Below are positions 37,901 through 46,365 of a stretch of 64,000 nt of DNA, one piece after another. A model generated the notes under the pieces. The model searched no databases, had not been told where the DNA came from, and saw only the letters and a list, made by a program, of their open reading frames with translations. Position numbers and translations under genes: made by a program. Every line of letters begins with the position of its first letter. The stretch's first letter is position 1. The DNA lies in NCBI RefSeq assembly GCF_900566075.1, contig NZ_UPHU01000001.1, positions 620,001 through 684,000 of the forward strand, given 5' to 3'. Origin of the DNA: Mycobacterium pseudokansasii (GTDB taxonomy: Bacteria; Actinomycetota; Actinomycetes; Mycobacteriales; Mycobacteriaceae).

Positions 37901-39534
37901 CACGTCGGGCCGGCCACGTCGCGCGGCAATACCCCCAGCGCCACATCTGCCGACGAAATGGCTTGCCCACCAATTGCGGACAACACCGCTACGGTCCGGC
38001 CGGCCTCGTGCAGATCGGCCACCGCGCCGGCCAGGGCATCGTCGATCGAGCCGTTGGGCGCGCCTTTTCGCAGCGGCCGGATATCGTCGAATGCCGGCCG
38101 CAGCTCGCCCAACGAGCCGTCGTCGACCGCGACCAGTTCCGCTCCGGTGCGATGTGCCTCGGCCACCACGGCCGCGGCGAATGGGTCGTGGGCCGGCAGA
38201 AAAAGCGCTCTGACACCGGAGTCCGTTGTGCCAGAAGTCATTCCGGGAACCGGGTGCCAGCCGGGACGAAGACCGTTTTTTTCCAGGAGGAGCTGCGCGC
38301 GGTTCCAGGCCGCCGACAGCTCGTCCTGCTCGGCGCCGACGATGCGGGCCACCCTCAGTTTTTCGGTGCACAGTACCCGAGGGTCGACGACGATCGCGTC
38401 GACCTTGCTCAGGCGGCGCAGGCCCTCGGGGCGCAACGGCAACACCCGATGGTGATCGGCCAGCCCCTGCCCGAGCGCGGCGGCAAACGCCTCGGGGGCG
38501 GTTCGGCTGGCCTTCGGCGTGGCCACCAGCGTGGCGGTGGCGGCCATGTCCAGGTTGCGGGTGCTGGCGCCGACCAGACCGGCGCTGATCGCCTGGATGA
38601 GCGCAAAACGCCCGGTAGCGCGCTCGACGGTAGGCGCGGACCGGCGGACTGGTTCCCTCGGGGCTTGGTCCGCATACCGCGCCAACAGTGGTTCGTGGTA
38701 GTGCCAGGCCCGCGCGGCGGCACGGGATTCGGCGGCTTTGAGCGTCTGCATCGCCAGGCCCACCGACAGCGACGCCGGCGCCTGCGTGAGCGTCTCTGCC
38801 GCGGCGACGGCCAGGGTCATGACGGTGTCGGTCGCCGCGGCGCCGATGCGTTCTTCGAGCAGGCCGCGCAATCGCGGCTGATAGTCCAGCGCCACCACGC
38901 CCGCGAGCACGCTGATCGGCAATCGGGGCCAGCGCAGGGCCCGGCCACTGACCGCCAGGCCCAGCCCGGCGGCGTTGGCGGCCAGGGTCACCGCTCGGGT
39001 AGCCAGCACCACGCCATCGCCCGGCAGGCTGCGGGCAGGCGTGCGGACATACGCGTCGTGCGTTGAGCAGTAACGCTTTTCGGCATCAGCGACGACCCGG
39101 CACAGCTCCCGCAGCGTTGTCGCCGGCTCGTCGATGCCGACGACGACACGGGATAACGGGTAGTTCAGGCTGGCCGACGCCACGCCGGGGTGGGCCCGTA
39201 TCGACTCGAGCACGAGGCGGCCGAGTTCGCCGTCGTCGCCGAGGCCCCGCACCTCGATCCAGGCGCGGTCGTCACCGCGCCAGCAGTGCCGGCTCAGTGT
39301 CTCGCGGGACAGCTCGCCGGAAACCGCATTGGCTCCGTCGCGCAGCGGCGCGGTGCCGGCCTCCAAACACGCCTCGAAACACACCTTGGTGACCGAACCC
39401 GCCCTCTTGCCCAGCGTTTCGGCGACGTCCGCGGCGACCGTGACCGATGCGACAGTAAGCGCGGTGGTCGCTTGAATGCCAGTCGCGAGGGCGCGCAGCG
39501 GCAGAGACCGTGTTATGGACTTGGCAATGCTCAA
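34954..39534 (-). CDS. ctpH: P-type cation ATPase CtpH
   Basis: A 1526-residue P-type ATPase in the plasma membrane. The catalytic core is intact: actuator ALTGESLSVTK, phosphorylation loop CFDKTGTLSENRL with D970, and hinge MVGDGSNDAAAIRAATVGIG. The ion-pathway motifs VPEGMPLVAT and LLVNMLTDALPAAAL are of the P2 (calcium/alkali cation) type. The first 600 residues are far longer than usual and include a ferredoxin-like stretch (about 90-155, WIEVRGLGDDGELGRLVLES) without the CxxC of metal-binding domains. The C-terminal tail is basic and proline-rich. The transported ion is not known. Confidence 0.94.
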   Translation of the reverse strand: MSIAKSITRSLPLRALATGIQATTALTVASVTVAADVAETLGKRAGSVTKVCFEACLEAGTAPLRDGANAVSGELSRETLSRHCWRGDDRAWIEVRGLGDDGELGRLVLESIRAHPGVASASLNYPLSRVVVGIDEPATTLRELCRVVADAEKRYCSTHDAYVRTPARSLPGDGVVLATRAVTLAANAAGLGLAVSGRALRWPRLPISVLAGVVALDYQPRLRGLLEERIGAAATDTVMTLAVAAAETLTQAPASLSVGLAMQTLKAAESRAAARAWHYHEPLLARYADQAPREPVRRSAPTVERATGRFALIQAISAGLVGASTRNLDMAATATLVATPKASRTAPEAFAAALGQGLADHHRVLPLRPEGLRRLSKVDAIVVDPRVLCTEKLRVARIVGAEQDELSAAWNRAQLLLEKNGLRPGWHPVPGMTSGTTDSGVRALFLPAHDPFAAAVVAEAHRTGAELVAVDDGSLGELRPAFDDIRPLRKGAPNGSIDDALAGAVADLHEAGRTVAVLSAIGGQAISSADVALGVLPRDVAGPTWHADLLLPDLAAAWRMMHAIPAAREARRRGIEISGGASALGALLMLPGVRGLGPGPVTTGAAAGMLSGYLLARKIVGAQPPRPAAFHEWHAMSAEQVRKLLPSPDDPAQPAPEHSTLATRAIAGGIHTAQRGARMTVGPAQAIGQFLGAVRAELSDPLTPMLALGATASAVLGSPVDAVMVGSVLTGNSVLAATQRLRAESRLNRLLALQVPPARKVVTGAGGQRVYRDVIAEQLQPGDVIEVRTHEVVPADARVIEEVDVEVDESALTGESLSVTKQVDATPGADLAERRCMLYAGTTVVAGTAVAVVTAVGADTQERRAAELVSSDLSNVGLQYQLSQLTNRAWPVSMTGGAVVTGLGLLRRQGLRQAVASGIAVTVAAVPEGMPLVATLAQQASARRLTQFGALVRIPRSVEALGRVDMVCFDKTGTLSENRLRVAKVRPAPGYSADEVLRCAVHAAPATNGGPQLHATDVAIVAAAPSGVAGNGDPPDAHLPFRSGRAFSASVSGTELTVKGAPEVVLAACGADGPDMDRTVAALAADGLRVIAVARRELDPQQARSVLDDPDDIAQFCRDGLSLVGFLGLSDTPRGPAAQLLADLHEHGLDVRLITGDHPITAAAIAQELGMSVTTDQIISGAQWDALSRKDQEQAVAERTIFARMTPENKVQIVQTLERSGRVCAMVGDGSNDAAAIRAATVGIGVVSHGSDPARVAADMVLIDGRIESLLPAILEGRQLWQRVQAAVSVLLGGNAGEVAFAIIGSAISGTSPLNTRQLLLVNMLTDALPAAALAVSKPRDPTSPDARGPDQRVLWQAVGVRGATTAAAATAAWTMARFTGLPRRASTVGLVALVAAQLGQTLLDSHDWLVVLTALGSLAAMGTLISIPLVSQLLGCTPLGPVGWAQGLGSAAAATAAMAVLNRILDSTDAEPDPSGPLPASAPRSPRPRHATAARKAPATARSAPRLSTKPADRPGRRSSTYSRR

Positions 39535-39553
39535 CGGGTGCTCAACACCGCCG

Positions 39554-40000
39554 TCAGTTGGTGCTGCGCAGCTCGGTGCTACCTGCCCGACGCCCGGCCG
39601 TCTTCTTGGCTGGTGCCTTGCCGGTTGTCTTTTGCGGTGGGGCCTTTTCCGGCTCGGACTCGCTGGGTACCGAGGTGAGTTTCGCCTTCACCGGCGGCCC
39701 GGAGTCCCCGGGTTTCTTGTTCATCCGGCGCAACAACAACGCGCCGCCCCCGACAGCCAACAGGATCGGCCACTCGACAATTCCGGTGACGCCGAGCGCG
39801 CCGATGGCCAACGCGGCCGCCGGTGTCGACTTGGTGCCGGTGCTGAGTCCGCGCTGCATGCCTTCCGCGGCTCCCTTTACGCCGCCGACAACGCCGTTGA
39901 CCGCCGCGCCGCCGACGGCGCCGGCGGCCGCCGTGGTCACCGTGGCGGCCTGACTCACCGTTCGACCAACGCTGCGGACCGCTCCGCCGACGACTCCCAT
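39554..40000 (-). CDS. Conserved membrane protein (Rv0426c type)
   Basis: A 148-residue protein with a small-residue-rich N-terminal half (VTTAAAGAVGGAAVNGVVGG), one hydrophobic segment at about 76-91 (VEWPILLAVGGGALLL) followed by basic RRMNKK, and a lysine/alanine/proline-rich tail (APAKKTAGRRAG). The tail resembles disordered nucleic-acid- or envelope-binding tails. It lies 19 bases upstream of ctpH on the same strand, so an operon is likely. No function is known. Confidence 0.8.
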   Translation of the reverse strand: MGVVGGAVRSVGRTVSQAATVTTAAAGAVGGAAVNGVVGGVKGAAEGMQRGLSTGTKSTPAAALAIGALGVTGIVEWPILLAVGGGALLLRRMNKKPGDSGPPVKAKLTSVPSESEPEKAPPQKTTGKAPAKKTAGRRAGSTELRSTN

Positions 40001-40127
40001 GATGACTCCCTGGCTTGTAATCGTTTATCTACTCTGGGCCGCACACTTCACAGCACGCATGTCTACTAAAAGCCTGCCACGTTACCAACGCCAGGACAAC
40101 GAAGAGTGACCGGAGAGTGTCTGTCGG

Positions 40128-40958
40128 TTATGCAGTCGAGTCGTCGCGTACATCGACGAAGACCGGCGCGTGGTCACTGGGCGCCTTACCCTTGCGCTCC
40201 TCGCGGACGATCTGCGCGTCGACGACACGGCGCGCCAGCGCGGGCGAGCCGAGGATGAAGTCGATACGCATTCCCTGCCGCTTCGGAAACCGCAGCTGGG
40301 TGTAGTCCCAGTAGGTGTAGACCCCCGGTCCGGGGGTGAAAGGCCTTACCAGATCGGCGAATTGGGCGTCGACAATGGCATTGAACGCGTTGCGCTCCGG
40401 CTGGGAGACGTGCGTGGCTCCGGTATAGAACTCGGTGCTCCAGACGTCGTCATCGGTCGGAGCGATATTCCAGTCGCCGGTCAGCGCAATGGCGGCGGCG
40501 GGATCGTCGCGTAACCATCCTTCGGCCGTATTCTTCAGCGCCGCAAGCCAATCCAACTTGTAGGTGTAGTGCGGATCGTTCAGGGCGCGACCGTTGGGCA
40601 CGTACAGACTCCACACCCGCACGCCGCCGCAGGTGGCACCCAGGGCGCGAGCCTCCGCCGTGGCCGCCACCTCCGGTTTACGGCTCCAGGTGGGTTGGCC
40701 GTCGAAGCCGATCTGGACATCGTCGATACCGACCCGGGATGCGATTGCCACACCGTTCCATTGATCGAAGCCGACATGTGCCACCTCATAGCCGAGTTCG
40801 AACAGCGGCAGCGCGGGGAACTGGCCGTCGGCGCACTTGGTCTCCTGCATGGCCAATACGTCGACGTCGGCGCGGGCAAGCCAGTCGAGGACACGGTCCA
40901 GGCGGGTGCGAATCGAATTCACGTTCCAGGTGGCCAGCCGCAGGGTGCCCTCGGGCAT
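40128..40958 (-). CDS. xthA: Exodeoxyribonuclease III / AP endonuclease
   Basis: A 276-residue EEP-fold nuclease for base-excision repair: cuts abasic sites and removes 3' nucleotides. Active-site blocks are LATWNVNSIRTRL, LAMQETKC (metal-binding glutamate), SLYVPNGR, ALTGDWNIAPTD and the C-terminal SDHAPVFVD with the catalytic Asp-His pair. The ATG lies two bases after the stop of the GNAT gene, so it ends the def-GNAT-xthA operon. A TAGCCT box six bases before the ATG could add an internal promoter. Confidence 0.96.
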   Translation of the reverse strand: MPEGTLRLATWNVNSIRTRLDRVLDWLARADVDVLAMQETKCADGQFPALPLFELGYEVAHVGFDQWNGVAIASRVGIDDVQIGFDGQPTWSRKPEVAATAEARALGATCGGVRVWSLYVPNGRALNDPHYTYKLDWLAALKNTAEGWLRDDPAAAIALTGDWNIAPTDDDVWSTEFYTGATHVSQPERNAFNAIVDAQFADLVRPFTPGPGVYTYWDYTQLRFPKRQGMRIDFILGSPALARRVVDAQIVREERKGKAPSDHAPVFVDVRDDSTA

Positions 40959-40960
40959 GG

Positions 40961-41851
40961 CTAGAGGCTATCGGGTGGCCGCAGGTAGCGGCGGCGATGG
41001 TGCGGCCGGAAACCCAGTAGCTGGGCCGGGCCGGCGTCCGGCACGCTCAGGTATGCGCGGGTCGCGCCGCGGCGAGCGCCCCAGGCCAGCAGTGCTTCAT
41101 ACAGTGGGGCGGCGCGGGACTGCTCGCCGTCGCGGGGTGCCGACAGCCCCACCCACCGCGTGCCGTCCGGTGCGTCGGTGACGGCCGCGCGTGCGGCGGC
41201 CACCCCGGGGCAGCTGCCGAAAGCGAGTTCACCGTCGACGACTGCGATAAGGACGTCAACGGGTATCCGGCGGTCGTCGAGCCGCAGCCAGCTTTCGTCG
41301 GGACGGGCGGACACGGTGATCGAGCGGTCGGTTCGGCGGGTGGCTACTTCTTCCACGTCGTCGACGTCGCGCACCAGGAGGCGTTCGGTGTGTTCGGGCA
41401 CCCATCCGGTCGGCTGGGGCAGCAGCCGGTCGGGGATGGCCAGCCGAGGCGTGAGGCCGCGGGCCCGGTACCAGTCGGCGATCGCGGGCACGGTGCCGGC
41501 CCGGGCCGAGATGTCCAGCGGCACTGCCGAATCGGCGGGAGCGGCTCCGTGACCGGCTCGCAGCAGCCAGCCGTCCAGCCAGGCATGTTCCACACCGGGC
41601 CAGGCCTTGGCCGCCGCGTGCTCGATGGCCCGGATCTCCGCGGTGCGTACCGGCGCATCGGTCAGTACCCGCACCGCCACGACGTCGGCGGGTGCGATCT
41701 CGACGGTCGCGCCGGTCTTCGTCCGCACCCGCACCGTCGGGTCAACTGTCAGCAGTTGGCCGACCGCGTCGGTCAGCGGCGGGACCGACCCGGTGGGCCG
41801 ACGGTAGCGAACCGTCACCCGCGTCCCGGCGTCCGGCCACGAGACCGCCAT
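40961..41851 (-). CDS. GNAT acetyltransferase (Rv0428c type)
   Basis: A 296-residue protein with an N-terminal SH3-like barrel (about 1-65: DAGTRVTVRYRR, VRVRTKTGATVEIAPADVVAVR) and a long linker leading to a GNAT domain in the C-terminal third (PVDVLIAVVDGELAFGSCPG, GVAAARAAV, LYEALLAWGARRGATRAYLS, LLGFRPHHRRRYLRPP). The acetyl-CoA loop is recognisable but divergent. The start at 41851 shares one base with the def stop (TGATG), which argues against the longer frame upstream. The substrate is unknown. Confidence 0.88.
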   Translation of the reverse strand: MAVSWPDAGTRVTVRYRRPTGSVPPLTDAVGQLLTVDPTVRVRTKTGATVEIAPADVVAVRVLTDAPVRTAEIRAIEHAAAKAWPGVEHAWLDGWLLRAGHGAAPADSAVPLDISARAGTVPAIADWYRARGLTPRLAIPDRLLPQPTGWVPEHTERLLVRDVDDVEEVATRRTDRSITVSARPDESWLRLDDRRIPVDVLIAVVDGELAFGSCPGVAAARAAVTDAPDGTRWVGLSAPRDGEQSRAAPLYEALLAWGARRGATRAYLSVPDAGPAQLLGFRPHHRRRYLRPPDSL

Positions 41852-42444
41852 CAGTGACCGAATGGGTCGGGGCCCTCGCCCGGCAGCCACGACAGGCCGG
41901 GCACGCCCCAGCCGTGTGACTTGACCGCGCGTTTCGCGCTGCGGGCATACCGGCCGATCAGGCAGTCCAGGTACAGGAAGCCATCCAGGTGTCCCGTTTC
42001 GTGCTGCAGCATCCGCGCGAACAGGCCCGTGCCCTCGATGTCGACCGGTGTGCCGTCGGCGCCGAGACCGGTGACCCGCGCCCACTTGGCCCGCCCGGTG
42101 GGAAACGACTCGCCGGGAACCGACAGGCAGCCCTCTTCGTCGTTATCCGGGTCGGGCATGGTTTCGGGGAGTTCGGAAGTCTCCAGCACCGGGTTGACGA
42201 CCACCCCTCGGCGGCGCGCGGTCTTGCCGCGGTCCTCGGCGCAGTCGTAGACGAACACCCGCAGTCCGTAGCCGATCTGGTTGGCGGCCAGGCCGACGCC
42301 GTACGCGGCGTCCATGGTGTCGTACATGTCGGTGATCAGTTGCGGCAGATCGGCCGGCAGCGATCCGTCGGCGCCGACCGGTATCGGCTTGGTCGGAGTG
42401 TGCAAGACGGGATCGCCCACGATGCGGATAGGTACAACTGCCAT
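41851..42444 (-). CDS. def: Peptide deformylase
   Basis: Removes the N-formyl group from nascent proteins; essential in most bacteria. The 197-residue product has all three metal/active-site motifs: [19 protein letters not shown] (metal cysteine) and the HETGHLDG helix with the HExxH-like HETGH. There is a mycobacterial insertion around [22 protein letters not shown] box lies eight bases before the ATG at 42444, so the leader is short or absent. First gene of the def-GNAT-xthA operon. Confidence 0.97.
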   Translation of the reverse strand: MAVVPIRIVGDPVLHTPTKPIPVGADGSLPADLPQLITDMYDTMDAAYGVGLAANQIGYGLRVFVYDCAEDRGKTARRRGVVVNPVLETSELPETMPDPDNDEEGCLSVPGESFPTGRAKWARVTGLGADGTPVDIEGTGLFARMLQHETGHLDGFLYLDCLIGRYARSAKRAVKSHGWGVPGLSWLPGEGPDPFGH

Positions 42445-42816
42445 GGTCGGCTAGCTTAGGCGGGCCGACCATCCGCGCCGCGCCGCGGCGGGTGGACAAC
42501 GTGGGCGGTCGAGTTGGCCCGTCGAGTCGCCCAGCCCGGCCGCCTGTGCATTGGTGGCTTTGAGTGTGTACGGACGGTGCGCCTGACGCCTGTGGGCCGC
42601 CGTATTCGCACTCTCGAAGCCTCCAACGCACACTCATGTGGACGTGACGGCCTTGGGCGATCACCGCGCTGCGTGCAGTCAATCGGCCGACTCGCGGGTC
42701 AGGCTCACCGGGCAACAGTTCCCGGCGTGGTTCAATATTCGCCGGAACATGCGCCTTTGTAGGTCAAGTCATTCGAGCCAAGTGAGCATTCGCCGGAAGG
42801 GCCCAGGGGAACCAAT
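42445..42816. other. Divergent promoter region between def and the DUF3263 gene
   Basis: A 372-base stretch without a supported gene. It holds a variant of the GAGTGTGNG/CGCACACT motif pair seen near 4.8 and 5.9 kb (GAGTGTGTACGG near 42563 and AACGCACACTCA near 42627). An exact 11-base direct repeat ATTCGCCGGAA occurs at 42737-42747 and 42788-42798, the second copy ending 18 bases before the downstream start. Confidence 0.65.
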
Positions 42817-43125
42817 ATGGACGGCGCTATGGCGCGGGCAAATCGAGCGGGGGACGACTCTGACATTGCCGAAGGTCTGACCCGTCGCGAGCACGACATC
42901 CTGGCTTTCGAACGTCAATGGTGGAAGTTCGCCGGTGCCAAGGAAGAAGCGATCAAAGAGCTGTTCTCCATGTCGGCGACACGCTATTACCAAGTGCTCA
43001 ATGCGCTGGTTGACCGGCCCGAGGCGCTGGCCGCCGACCCCATGCTGGTAAAACGGCTGCGGCGGCTGCGAGCCAGCCGTCAGAAGGCGCGGGCGGCGCG
43101 GCGCCTCGGCTTCGAGGTGACCTGA
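42817..43125 (+). CDS. DUF3263 protein (Rv0430 type)
   Basis: A 102-residue helical protein of the DUF3263 family. It has LTRREHDILAFERQWWKFAG, EEAIKELFSMSATRYYQVLN and a basic C-terminus RLRRLRASRQKARAARRLGF. The central part looks like a sigma-region-4-like helix-turn-helix, so DNA binding is plausible. The gene immediately precedes the virR-like gene, as in M. tuberculosis, with about 60 bases between. Function is unknown. Confidence 0.87.
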   Translation: MDGAMARANRAGDDSDIAEGLTRREHDILAFERQWWKFAGAKEEAIKELFSMSATRYYQVLNALVDRPEALAADPMLVKRLRRLRASRQKARAARRLGFEVT

Positions 43126-43188
43126 CACCCGTCCACCTTTTGACGTGCCGTTACAGGTTTCGGGCCACTCCTGGCTACAGTGGGCTCG

Positions 43189-43662
43189 ATGAACGAGCGC
43201 GTACCCGACTCTACGGGGCTTCCCCTGCGGGCCATGGTGATGGTGCTGCTGTTCTTGGGTGTCATCTTCCTGCTGCTGGGCTGGCAAGCCCTGGGTTCGT
43301 CCGGGAAATCCGACGACGACTCGTCGACGGTGGCCGGCATGACGACCACCAGCACCGCGCCCAGCTCGACCAGCGCCAAGCCCGCAGCGAACCAGGCCGA
43401 GGTGCGGGTGTACAACATCTCCGGCAAAGAGGGAGTCGCCGGGCGGACCGCGGACCAACTCAAGGCGGCCGGTTTCAAAGTGACCGAGGTCACCAACCTC
43501 GCCGTGTCGGATGTCTCCGCCACCACCGTTTACTACGGCGATGCCGAGGGCGAGCGCGCCACCGCGGACGCGGTGGGACAGAAACTGGGAGCGCCCGTCG
43601 AGCGGCGCATCGCCGAACTTGCCGACCAACCGCCCGGCGTCATCGTCCTCGTCACGGGTTGA
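43189..43662 (+). CDS. virR: LytR_C-domain membrane protein VirR
   Basis: A 157-residue protein with a short cytoplasmic N-terminus, one membrane segment (about 14-34, AMVMVLLFLGVIFLLLGW), a threonine/serine-rich linker and a LytR_C domain (about 65-157, AEVRVYNISGKEGVAGRTAD to GVIVLVTG). In M. tuberculosis the homologue controls release of extracellular vesicles and cell-wall integrity. TACAGT (43176-43181) lies seven bases before the ATG at 43189, indicating a leaderless start; the in-frame GTG at 43180 would overlap that box. Confidence 0.9.
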   Translation: MNERVPDSTGLPLRAMVMVLLFLGVIFLLLGWQALGSSGKSDDDSSTVAGMTTTSTAPSSTSAKPAANQAEVRVYNISGKEGVAGRTADQLKAAGFKVTEVTNLAVSDVSATTVYYGDAEGERATADAVGQKLGAPVERRIAELADQPPGVIVLVTG

Positions 43663-43764
43663 GCCCGGCTTCCAAGCGGGTCGTTTCGACCCGCTTGGGC
43701 GCCAGGCTGGGTCTAATCGCCCGGCTTCCAAGCGGGTCGTTTCGACCCGCTTGGGCGCCAGGCT
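43663..43764. repeat. Duplicated 46-bp element containing a 12-bp-arm palindrome
   Basis: Two identical 46-base copies at 43663-43708 and 43719-43764, separated by ten bases. Each contains a perfect inverted repeat, CCAAGCGGGTCG / TTT / CGACCCGCTTGG (43672-43698 and 43728-43754). The first copy begins one base after the virR stop; the second ends on the first base of the sodC -10 box and covers the expected -35 position. It could be a terminator, an operator pair, or both. Confidence 0.9.
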
Positions 43765-43769
43765 AGGCT
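43764..43769 (+). promoter_or_regulatory. Leaderless sodC -10 box
   Basis: TAGGCT followed by seven bases and the ATG at 43777, so the message should begin at the start codon. Confidence 0.55.
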
Positions 43770-43776
43770 CTCCGCT

Positions 43777-44493
43777 ATGTCTATGCCCGCCGGTCACCGC
43801 CCCGTCGTAGCCGCCACCCTGTCCGCCCTGTCCGCGGCCGCTTGCGTCGCGCTGGCAAGTGCGTGCTCGTCACCGCAACACGCCTCGACAACACCGGGTA
43901 CCACGCCGTCAGTCTGGACCGGATCACCCGCGCCGTCGGAGGGCCGGGGCCATCAGGAGGGAGTGCCCGGCGCACAGGGCTTGACCACCCAGCTGCGGGC
44001 ACCCGACGGCACCGAGGTTGCGACCGCCAAGTTCGAGTTCGCCAACGGGTACGCGACCATCACGATCGTGACAACCGGCACCGGTCGCCTCGCACCCGGC
44101 TTCCACGGCGTGCACATCCACCAGGCGGGCAAATGCGAGCCCAATTCGGTCGCCCCGTCCGGCGGGGCTCCGGGCGACTTCCTGTCCGCCGGCGGGCACT
44201 TCCAGGTGCCCGGGCGTGCTAAGGCCGGACAATCCAATGGTGACTTGACGTCGCTGCAGGTGCGTGGTGACGGCAGCGGCACGCTGGTGACCACCACCGA
44301 TGCCTTCACCATGGACGACCTGGTGAGCGGCGAAAAAACCGCGATCATCATTCACGCCGGAGCCGACAATTTCGCCAACATCCCGGCGGACCGTTACACC
44401 CAGGCCAACGGGACACCGGGACCCGATCAGACCACGATGACCACCGGTGACGCCGGCAAGCGGGTCGCGTGTGGTGTCATCGGTGCCGGCTAG
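43777..44493 (+). CDS. sodC: Cu superoxide dismutase, lipoprotein SodC
   Basis: Extracytoplasmic superoxide dismutase. The 238-residue product has a signal and lipobox LASAC (cysteine 30), a serine/threonine/proline linker and the SOD domain from about 67. Metal ligands are seen in [15 protein letters not shown] and [10 protein letters not shown]; the disulfide cysteines are in GKCEP and RVACGV. The M. tuberculosis enzyme is known to work without zinc; the missing zinc-ligand pattern looks the same here. Start at 43777 fits the leaderless -10 box; the next ATG is two codons later. Confidence 0.95.
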   Translation: MSMPAGHRPVVAATLSALSAAACVALASACSSPQHASTTPGTTPSVWTGSPAPSEGRGHQEGVPGAQGLTTQLRAPDGTEVATAKFEFANGYATITIVTTGTGRLAPGFHGVHIHQAGKCEPNSVAPSGGAPGDFLSAGGHFQVPGRAKAGQSNGDLTSLQVRGDGSGTLVTTTDAFTMDDLVSGEKTAIIIHAGADNFANIPADRYTQANGTPGPDQTTMTTGDAGKRVACGVIGAG

Positions 44494-45637
44494 CTCGCCG
44501 GTCAACAGGACGCCCAACAAAGGTGATGTCCGAATCGATTTCGCCCCGTCACCACGGCCGACCGTCGGTGTGGAATGGGAGTTCGCCCTCGTCGACGCGC
44601 AGACCCGGGATCTGAGCAACGAAGCCACCGCGGTCATCGCCGAGATCGGCGAAAACCCGCGCGTCCACAAGGAATTGCTGCGCAACACCGTCGAGGTGGT
44701 CAGCGGTATCTGTGACTGTGCCGCCGAGGCGATGCAGGATCTGCGTGACACCCTGGGCTCTGCGCGCCGGATCGTCCGGGACCGCGGCATGGAGTTGTTC
44801 TGCGCCGGTACCCACCCGTTCGCGCGGTGGTCGACCCAGAAGCTCACCGACGCGCCGCGCTACGCCGAATTGATCAAACGCACCCAATGGTGGGGCCGCC
44901 AGATGCTGATCTGGGGCGTGCACGTCCACGTCGGGATCTCGTCGGCCAACAAGGTGATGCCGATCATCTCGTCGCTGCTCAACTACTACCCGCACCTGTT
45001 GGCGCTGTCGGCATCCTCACCCTGGTGGGGCGGCGAAGACACCGGCTATGCCAGTAACCGGGCCATGATGTTTCAGCAGCTGCCCACCGCCGGGTTGCCG
45101 TTCCAGTTCCAAACCTGGGCCGAGTTCGAAGGCTTCGTCTACGACCAGAAGAAGACCGGCATCATCGACCATATAGACGAAATCCGTTGGGACATAAGAC
45201 CTTCACCGCATCTGGGCACGATCGAGATACGGGTGTGCGACGGCATCTCCAACTTGCGTGAGCTCGGCGCGCTGGTCGCCTTCACCCATTGCCTGGTGGT
45301 CGACTTGGACCGCCGGCTCGACGCCGGGGAGACGCTGCCGACCATGCCTCCGTGGCATGTCCAGGAAAACAAGTGGCGTGCCGCTCGCTACGGCCTGGAC
45401 GCGGTGATCATCTTGGACGCCGACAGTAACGAGCGGCTGGTCACCGAGGACCTCGACGATCTGCTGACCCGGCTGGAGCCGGTCGCCAAATCGCTGAACT
45501 GTGCCGACGAGCTGGCCGCGGTGGCCGAGATCCCCCGGGTGGGTGCTTCCTACCAGCGGCAGCGGCGGGTGGCCGAGGACCATGACGGTGACCTGCGCGC
45601 CGTCGTCGACGCACTGGTTGCGGAGCTCGACATCTAG
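44483..45637 (+). CDS. YbdK-type carboxylate-amine ligase (Rv0433)
   Basis: A 384-residue member of the GCS2/YbdK family, relatives of glutamate-cysteine ligase with weak or unknown natural activity. Blocks: [74 protein letters not shown] and [15 protein letters not shown]. The start is uncertain among GTG codons at 44447, 44471, 44474 and 44483; the last gives the smallest overlap (11 bases) with sodC and a length closest to the family. Likely cotranscribed with sodC. Confidence 0.88.
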   Translation: MPASSPVNRTPNKGDVRIDFAPSPRPTVGVEWEFALVDAQTRDLSNEATAVIAEIGENPRVHKELLRNTVEVVSGICDCAAEAMQDLRDTLGSARRIVRDRGMELFCAGTHPFARWSTQKLTDAPRYAELIKRTQWWGRQMLIWGVHVHVGISSANKVMPIISSLLNYYPHLLALSASSPWWGGEDTGYASNRAMMFQQLPTAGLPFQFQTWAEFEGFVYDQKKTGIIDHIDEIRWDIRPSPHLGTIEIRVCDGISNLRELGALVAFTHCLVVDLDRRLDAGETLPTMPPWHVQENKWRAARYGLDAVIILDADSNERLVTEDLDDLLTRLEPVAKSLNCADELAAVAEIPRVGASYQRQRRVAEDHDGDLRAVVDALVAELDI

Positions 45638-45681
45638 GGTCGGGCTATCAACTCCCGCCTCGATGGCCTTAGGTTTAGCTG

Positions 45682-46329
45682 ATGGCGTCTTTCGCACCGG
45701 TGGAGCTGCCCATGTTCCCGCTCGAGACGGCGCTACTGCCCGGCCAGGACCTGCCGTTACGCATCTTCGAGCCGCGCTACACCGCGTTGGTGCGGCACTG
45801 CACGGGCAGCGGCGATCCGTTCGGCGTCGTGCTGATCTCGCGCGGGCGTGAGGTCGGTGGTGGTGAAACACGTTGTGACGTAGGGACATTGGCCAGGATC
45901 GAGGAATGCGCCGATCTCGGCCTCGGCCGATTCCTGTTGCGTTGCCGCACCGCCGAACGCATTCGGGTGGCCGAGTGGCTGCCCGACGATCCCTATCCGC
46001 GGGCGATCGCGCACAGCTGGCCCGACGAGCCCGCAGAACCGGTGACCGAAGCGCAGCTGCTCGAACTCGAGGATCGGGTGATGGCGTTGTTCGACCGGAT
46101 CGCGGCGGCCCGTGGTGCGCAGTTGCCGGGTCGAGACGAACTGCTGGGCTACGGCCGTGCCGACCCGGAAGCGGGGCAACGTCTGTATGCGTTGGCATCT
46201 CGGATTCCGATGGGCACCGCTGATCGCTACGCGGTGCTGTCGGCGCCGTCGGCGGCGGGCCGGCTGGCAGCGCTGGGCGAGGCCGTCGACGCGGTGGCCG
46301 CGATAGTGGAGTTCCAGCTGTCCGGATAA
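45682..46329 (+). CDS. Lon N-terminal-domain protein (Rv0434)
   Basis: A 215-residue protein consisting of the Lon protease substrate-binding (LAN/PUA-like) domain without the ATPase or protease parts. Blocks: ELPMFPLETALLPGQDLPLR, IFEPRYTALVRHC, FGVVLISRGREVGGG, VGTLARIEECADLGLGRF and a helical C-terminal half. Probably a substrate-recognition or adaptor protein; no partner is known. TAGGTT (45670-45675) lies six bases before the ATG, a possible leaderless start. Confidence 0.85.
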   Translation: MASFAPVELPMFPLETALLPGQDLPLRIFEPRYTALVRHCTGSGDPFGVVLISRGREVGGGETRCDVGTLARIEECADLGLGRFLLRCRTAERIRVAEWLPDDPYPRAIAHSWPDEPAEPVTEAQLLELEDRVMALFDRIAAARGAQLPGRDELLGYGRADPEAGQRLYALASRIPMGTADRYAVLSAPSAAGRLAALGEAVDAVAAIVEFQLSG

Positions 46330-46365
46330 CGCGCCGGTTATCGGTCGTGCAGCCGGCCCGCGTTG

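Noticed and set aside
42769..43797. 342-codon reverse frame opposite DUF3263 and virR
   Set aside because: It reads through the virR-sodC palindromes and has no domain; the forward genes are well supported.
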